A DNA stretch of 53,250 bases from Chlamydiota bacterium. Its GTDB lineage: Bacteria; Chlamydiota; Chlamydiia; Chlamydiales; Rhabdochlamydiaceae. Position numbers and translations under genes: made by a program. Positions 49,918-53,250 of the stretch are shown here, one piece after another. The notes under the pieces were generated by a model. The model was not told where the DNA came from, searched no databases, and saw only the letters and a list, made by a program, of their open reading frames with translations. Position 1 is the first letter of the stretch, and every line of letters begins with the position of its first letter. The stretch covers positions 1-53,250 of the forward strand of contig JABDEH010000002.1 in assembly GCA_013287215.1 (NCBI GenBank), read 5' to 3'.

Positions 49918-50401
49918 CCGACTCCTCTAATAGGGCAAAGGCCTCTTCCGACATCTTAGCGAGATCAAAATCCTGATCCTTGCCCTCGAGAAGCGCGCGC
50001 AAATGCATTTCATAAACATCTTTGGGCCACAGCTCAATCTTATTGAGCACCCCAGCCACCACAATCTCGCCGTGCATATTGACCGCTTTTTTCAAGATCG
50101 GAGGAATCGTCACCCTCCCCACTTTATCGCACGTCATCGGGTGCAGCGTCGAAAAGAAGAGCGTAAAAAACTTCTGATACTTGCCGACATGCTGCTTTGC
50201 CTGAAACTTTGCGACAATCCGTTCAATATCGCTCCGTCTATAGATCGCCAAACAGCCGCCCAGCCCTAAGGCCAGCGTGAACTCCAAGCACCCATTTTCC
50301 ACCAGCCCAAAGCGCATCGCCTGGGGCAGAACAAACCGGTTCTTCCCATCCAATTTCGCCGTCACCGAGCCGCTAAAAAAGAACTTTCCCACGTCAGACA
50401 C
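49880..50401 (-). CDS. mraZ: MraZ transcriptional regulator
   Basis: This encodes up to 173 residues. It has two AbrB-like MraZ repeats: FFSGSVTAKLDGKNRFVLPQAMR, and FFSTLHPMTCDKVGRVTIPPILKK with the DKxGR motif. MraZ controls its own division/wall operon by binding short direct repeats. The GTG at 50401 overlaps the repeats; GTG 50392, with GAGGG 8 bases upstream, is the more likely start. The extra acidic tail after about residue 140 overlaps rsmH. Confidence 0.92.
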   Translation of the reverse strand: MSDVGKFFFSGSVTAKLDGKNRFVLPQAMRFGLVENGCLEFTLALGLGGCLAIYRRSDIERIVAKFQAKQHVGKYQKFFTLFFSTLHPMTCDKVGRVTIPPILKKAVNMHGEIVVAGVLNKIELWPKDVYEMHLRALLEGKDQDFDLAKMSEEAFALLEESDEACVCDDGGVP

Positions 50402-50425
50402 CCTCTAATTCCCTCTATTTCCCAC
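50401..50425 (-). promoter_or_regulatory. MraZ-binding box (three 10-bp repeats) before mraZ
   Basis: On the minus strand GTGGG (50421-50425), GAGGG (50411-50415) and GAGGG (50401-50405) occur at exact 10-bp steps. This is the pattern of TGGGN boxes bound by MraZ, and it lies between the candidate -10 and the start codon. Confidence 0.7.
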
Positions 50426-50454
50426 AATTTATCAGCGCGTCCCATACTTCGCAA
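50426..50454 (-). promoter_or_regulatory. Candidate promoter of mra operon
   Basis: On the minus strand TTGCGA (50449-50454) and TAAATT (50426-50431) are separated by 17 bases. The MraZ repeats begin immediately downstream, as in the E. coli mra promoter. Confidence 0.5.
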
Positions 50455-50521
50455 TTAATTTCCAAAAAAATACCCCCAAATTCTCTTCCTATCCAACTAA
50501 TCTCCAACCTGTTAAAAAAAA

Positions 50522-50536
50522 GTGGGAATTCGTGGG
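50522..50536 (+). promoter_or_regulatory. Second MraZ-type box facing the divergent gene
   Basis: GTGGGAATTC is directly followed by GTGGGAATAG (repeats at 50522-50526 and 50532-50536, 10-bp step) on the plus strand, about 75 bases before the gene at 50610. Orientation and spacing match the mraZ-side box. Confidence 0.6.
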
Positions 50537-50609
50537 AATAGAAAAATCCACCACCACCCAATCGAAGAGATCCTAGGAAAAAATTCTCCTCTCGGGTATG
50601 TAGTAAGGA

Positions 50610-51059
50610 ATGGCAAAGCTCACAGTAGATAATCTCGGCGTAGAAGCCTCAACCCGGTACGCGCAGGACCAGGAAGTTTACGACCAGTCGATCATCACCG
50701 ATGCGCGCGTGTCGACCCAGACGCAGATCGACGTCACCACCCCCTCGCAAGTTTCCGAAATTGACCAGCTCCTCAATACCACTCCCACAGTCACCCCTTG
50801 GAGCACCTTTACCCCTCCTCCCGGTTTTTTCGCCCAAAAACAAGGCCTGTTCAGCCTGTTCACCTTCCAGATCTGCCCCTCCATAGGCACAGGGGAGAAG
50901 CAAGATGCCTTAGTCGCCCGTTTAGAGGCCTATCCGACGTCCTCACCAGAAGAAGAGGCAAGAAAAAGCAAACTGCTCCAATTCTTCCAAGCTATCGCTC
51001 CCTTAGATAGAGACCTTGACCGAGCGAACTCCGAGCGCAACCGCTACCATAAAGGATAA
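50610..51059 (+). CDS. Chlamydial hypothetical protein (position of CT273)
   Basis: This encodes 149 residues, Thr/Ser/Pro-rich in the first half (STQTQIDVTTPSQVSEIDQLLNTTPTVTPWSTFTPPPGFF) and helical and charged at the end (ERNRYHKG). There is no signal peptide or known domain. Its place next to the mra cluster and before a TPR gene matches CT273-CT274 of C. trachomatis. It is separated from the TPR gene by 2 bases and probably co-transcribed from a promoter near the second MraZ box. Confidence 0.65.
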   Translation: MAKLTVDNLGVEASTRYAQDQEVYDQSIITDARVSTQTQIDVTTPSQVSEIDQLLNTTPTVTPWSTFTPPPGFFAQKQGLFSLFTFQICPSIGTGEKQDALVARLEAYPTSSPEEEARKSKLLQFFQAIAPLDRDLDRANSERNRYHKG

Positions 51060-51061
51060 CC

Positions 51062-51445
51062 ATGAACTGGCTAGAAGTATTAGGATGGGGGACCGATCAA
51101 CTTGAAGACTTGCGCCTTGTCGGCTTTTCCTACATCAAGCAGGGCCAATACGACATCGCGCTCCGCTTCTTTGAAGCCCTCGACGTCCTCTCCGAAAACC
51201 CCTATGACCAGCAGACCCTCGGCGCCCTCTATCTGCAAAAAGGGCAAAATCTCCAAGCGCTCAACATGATCGAAAAAGCGCTTAAAGCCGATCCCGCGCA
51301 CATCCCCACCCAGCTCAATCGCGCCAAAGCGATGCTCGCCCTCGGCTACCGAAGACAAGGAGTCGCCGCCGCCCAAACTCTCCTCCAGAATCCCGATCCC
51401 GCCATCGCCGGCCAGGCTTCAGCCCTCATCCTTGCCTACGACTAA
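51062..51445 (+). CDS. TPR-repeat protein (position of CT274)
   Basis: This 127-residue protein has about three tetratricopeptide repeats: GFSYIKQGQYDIALRFFEALDVLSENPYDQQTLGALYLQKGQNLQALNMIEKALKADPAHIPTQLNRAKAMLALG. Size and repeat content resemble SycD/LcrH-type secretion chaperones, but this is not specific. The partner may be the preceding gene product, with which it forms a two-gene unit. Confidence 0.8.
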   Translation: MNWLEVLGWGTDQLEDLRLVGFSYIKQGQYDIALRFFEALDVLSENPYDQQTLGALYLQKGQNLQALNMIEKALKADPAHIPTQLNRAKAMLALGYRRQGVAAAQTLLQNPDPAIAGQASALILAYD

Positions 51446-51464
51446 GGGGTAGGAATTAACTTAC

Positions 51465-51481
51465 GCGACCTTGCCGGTCGC
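51465..51481. terminator. Short hairpin after TPR gene
   Basis: GCGACC and GGTCGC pair around TTGCC 20 bases after the stop codon. There is no T-run, so it is a weak terminator candidate. Confidence 0.3.
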
Positions 51482-51530
51482 ACAAATCAGTTCCAAGCGA
51501 TAAGATCCCAACCATCTAAAAACGAGTGTA

Positions 51531-51569
51531 TTAACATAAAAGTTATCAAAATGATAACATTTATGTTAA
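51531..51569. promoter_or_regulatory. AbiE operator 1, 39-bp palindrome
   Basis: TTAACATAAAAGTTATC and GATAACATTTATGTTAA form arms that pair at 16 of 17 positions around a 5-base centre. The core GTTATCAAAATGATAAC (51542-51558) recurs in operator 2. AbiEi antitoxins are known to repress their own promoter through inverted repeats. Confidence 0.75.
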
Positions 51570-51581
51570 TAATCATAAAAT

Positions 51582-51610
51582 TTGCATAAATATTATCATT
51601 TTGATAACAT
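51582..51610 (+). promoter_or_regulatory. AbiE promoter with embedded operator 2
   Basis: TTGCAT (51582-51587) and TAACAT (51605-51610) are 17 bases apart. The second palindrome (core 51592-51608, inverse of the first core with one mismatch) lies across spacer and -10, so repressor binding would block polymerase. Transcription would start at or near the ATG at 51617, which lacks a Shine-Dalgarno. Confidence 0.55.
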
Positions 51611-51616
51611 TCATGT

Positions 51617-53020
51617 ATGAGCAAGGAAAATCGACTCCTCCAATTCGCCGAGAGCCAGCAAGGATACTTCACAAGCCGACAGGCGGTGGAATGTGGATTT
51701 ACGCGTACGAACTTTCACCGCCAACTCACATCAGGGAAGTGGCACAAAGAGGAGCTACATGGAATTTATCGACTAGCCAATTATCCGCCAACTCCACGCC
51801 CGGAACTTGCCCTTTGGACACTCTGGAGCGCTGACAGGCAAGGCAAGCCTCAAGGCGTTTGGTCGCATGAAACAGCGCTTGAGATCCATGGACTCAGTAA
51901 TGTGTCCCCTGCCAAACTCCACATGTCCGTACCGAAAAACTTTAGGAAATGGAATGCAATCCCAAATACCATCTGCCTGCACTTTGTTGACGCAATTCCC
52001 CAATCGGACATAGAAATGCGGCAAGGGTATCGCGTCACCACTCCACTTAGAACACTCGCTGATGTCATTCGCAAAGGAACAACTCAATATGAACAAATTG
52101 AACTTGCCATTCTCGATCTTGCAATTCAAAAGTCTTTGATCAAAGGTCTGGCTACCTTTCAAGAAATGGAACAACTCTTGAAATGTACAGACTCAGAAGA
52201 GCTGCGCGCAATCATTGCTGGGGCAATCGATGAGGTGTGGATCCAAGCCAATGTGCAGCTGGCCGATTGGGGACGAAAATTGGAACCCTACACCATAGGA
52301 CTCTCTTTTAATGATCAAGATTTTGCTACTGCTGTATTGTGCCAATATCAATCGCACCACTTCTTACTTACTGCTGCACATGTAGGTAGAGCTCTTCGCA
52401 AAGCAAAATCTGTGAAAATACTCCTGCGATTTGACACAATTAGAAGAGAATATCCCGCCCAATCGGCTAAAAATTTCACCGTAAAAGAATGGGACCCCTC
52501 GTTTGAAGAAAAAATGCTCGATGATGTTCTTGTGAATAAACCAAAAGATTTGGCCGTTATCATTCCTACGCAAGACATCATTGACATGTTGAAAATTTAT
52601 AAAGATTTTTATAAAATTCCTGAGGAAGCACCAAGTTTTTCACTTAAGGACGCTTTAATTTCACTCGGAGGTATCGAACCCATCTATTCTGACCACCGCA
52701 AAACATGCCAATTGAATATAGGCCCTTATGCATTTGTCGCTTCAAGCTACAACCAATTACCGACCGTTGATTATATCATATGTCCTGTGAGCAACAACAC
52801 CTATGAAATTAGAAATCTACGAAGGAAGATGATTTCCTCTTTTGCTGGACTCAGCGGCAGTGGACTTTGGAAATTTACAAACAATATCCCAGTTCTTATT
52901 GGAATAGCGTTTGCTGAAGACGAACCTGCCACGGGATCGCGAAATGTTTACTTTCATGGATCTCATTCTATTTTTTCCGTGCTCTCAACTTTAGGAAAAA
53001 CAGATGACGATAAATCTTAA
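51617..53020 (+). CDS. abiEi: AbiEi antitoxin fused to trypsin-like serine protease domain
   Basis: This encodes 467 residues. Residues 1-180 are a full AbiEi-type antitoxin of type IV toxin-antitoxin systems: winged-helix (LLQFAESQQGYFTSRQAVECGFTRTNFHRQL), LHGIYRLANYPP, VWSHETALEIHGLS and GYRVTTPLRTLADVI. A helical linker follows, then residues of about 225-460 resemble a trypsin-like protease: FLLTAAHVGRAL (His255), KPKDLAVIIP (Asp311) and GLSGSGLW (Ser413), in canonical H-D-S order and spacing, with the strand VLIGIAFAEDE after the Ser. The normal AbiEi is about 200 residues. The toxin gene overlaps the end by 17 bases. The protease assignment is motif-based inference. Confidence 0.82.
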   Translation: MSKENRLLQFAESQQGYFTSRQAVECGFTRTNFHRQLTSGKWHKEELHGIYRLANYPPTPRPELALWTLWSADRQGKPQGVWSHETALEIHGLSNVSPAKLHMSVPKNFRKWNAIPNTICLHFVDAIPQSDIEMRQGYRVTTPLRTLADVIRKGTTQYEQIELAILDLAIQKSLIKGLATFQEMEQLLKCTDSEELRAIIAGAIDEVWIQANVQLADWGRKLEPYTIGLSFNDQDFATAVLCQYQSHHFLLTAAHVGRALRKAKSVKILLRFDTIRREYPAQSAKNFTVKEWDPSFEEKMLDDVLVNKPKDLAVIIPTQDIIDMLKIYKDFYKIPEEAPSFSLKDALISLGGIEPIYSDHRKTCQLNIGPYAFVASSYNQLPTVDYIICPVSNNTYEIRNLRRKMISSFAGLSGSGLWKFTNNIPVLIGIAFAEDEPATGSRNVYFHGSHSIFSVLSTLGKTDDDKS

Positions 53021-53250
53021 AACTGCTGCTGAATTTCGAAAACAATTGGAATCAACTCTTCGAATTCGCTCCCTCAAAACAGGTGAAGACATTCATCGCC
53101 TTCGCCGTAAAGTTGCCTTTGATCGACTACTCGCAAGAATTATCACCCAAGAACCTCCTGCCTTTTTCTTAAAAGGAGGATATGCCATGGAATTACGTAT
53201 CATGGATGCCCGCGCCACGAAGGACATGGACCTAACCCACTGTAAGCGGA
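53004..53250 (+). CDS. abiEii: AbiEii-type nucleotidyltransferase toxin (partial, cut by window end)
   Basis: The first 82 codons from ATG 53004 are within the window. The readable part has RRKVAFDRLLARII, then FFLKGGYAMELRIMDARATKDMDL, the GGxxMxLR...RxTxDxDL signature of AbiEii/AbiGii nucleotidyltransferases, including the acidic active-site pair. These toxins block translation, in characterised relatives by adding nucleotides to tRNA. The start overlaps the antitoxin by 17 bases, with AGGA about 8 bases upstream. Confidence 0.9.
   Translation, partial: MTINLKTAAEFRKQLESTLRIRSLKTGEDIHRLRRKVAFDRLLARIITQEPPAFFLKGGYAMELRIMDARATKDMDLTHCKR

Overview
The window comes from a member of the Chlamydiota, most likely an environmental (amoeba-associated type) chlamydia rather than a Chlamydia species. 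The evidence is gene content and order. dnaG, mutS and uvrC lie together, as do rpmJ/rpsN and rpmH/rnpA, pcnB-lpxB, yceD-rpmF-plsX-rng-plsB-ptr, prfB next to yebC, and mraZ-rsmH-ftsL-ftsI-murE-amiA flanked by a small hypothetical gene and a TPR gene. These are the neighbourhoods seen in C. trachomatis. Base composition is close to half G+C by eye, and the window carries accessory DNA that reduced Chlamydia genomes lack.

Layout. 0.1-3.4 kb: a secreted and a membrane protein of unknown function, a DCC-family redox protein and dnaG. 3.4-7.1 kb: a RloA/RloB (AbiL-like) defence pair split by a TnpB-only IS200/IS605-type element. 7.1-14.8 kb: two small genes, mutS, an AAA_14/DUF4143 ATPase, an internally repeated protein and uvrC. 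14.8-19.98 kb: a DipZ-like redox fusion, dodecin, AmaP/Asp23, rpsN-rpmJ, rpmH nested inside rnpA, and a GalE with a signal peptide. 20.0-21.9 kb: a decayed IS605-type element and a 165-bp palindrome that ends just before uvrD. 21.9-28.4 kb: uvrD, a thioredoxin-fold protein, a Tsr3-like protein, pcnB, a hydrolase and lpxB. 28.5-37.5 kb: a palindrome-ended mobile element abutting yceD, then rpmF-plsX-rng-plsB-ptr, doxX and a hydrolase-like protein. 37.5-41.1 kb: the prfB-GNAT-GNAT-sprT-yebC operon and a VOC protein. 41.2-44.4 kb: a STAND-like ATPase, gnd, tRNA-Arg(CCU) and a longer copy of the same mobile element. 44.5-50.4 kb: the mra/division-peptidoglycan operon, with murE carrying an in-frame palindromic insertion. 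50.4-53.25 kb: a divergent pair of small genes behind MraZ-type boxes, then an AbiE toxin-antitoxin locus cut by the window end.

The strongest novelty candidate is the last locus. Its AbiEi antitoxin is fused to a trypsin-like serine protease domain with an apparent His-Asp-Ser triad. It overlaps an AbiEii nucleotidyltransferase toxin gene and sits behind two extended palindromic operators. Three other points stand out. (i) Two unrelated 165-bp (55-codon) palindromes occur, one of them in frame inside murE, like Rickettsia palindromic elements. (ii) Two copies of an IS200/IS605-type palindrome-ended element are present, one inserted exactly at the yceD start codon so that its end provides the Shine-Dalgarno sequence. 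(iii) rpmH lies wholly inside rnpA with start codons 4 nt apart, as reported for Thermus.

All family calls come from motifs and remembered family features. No database search was run.
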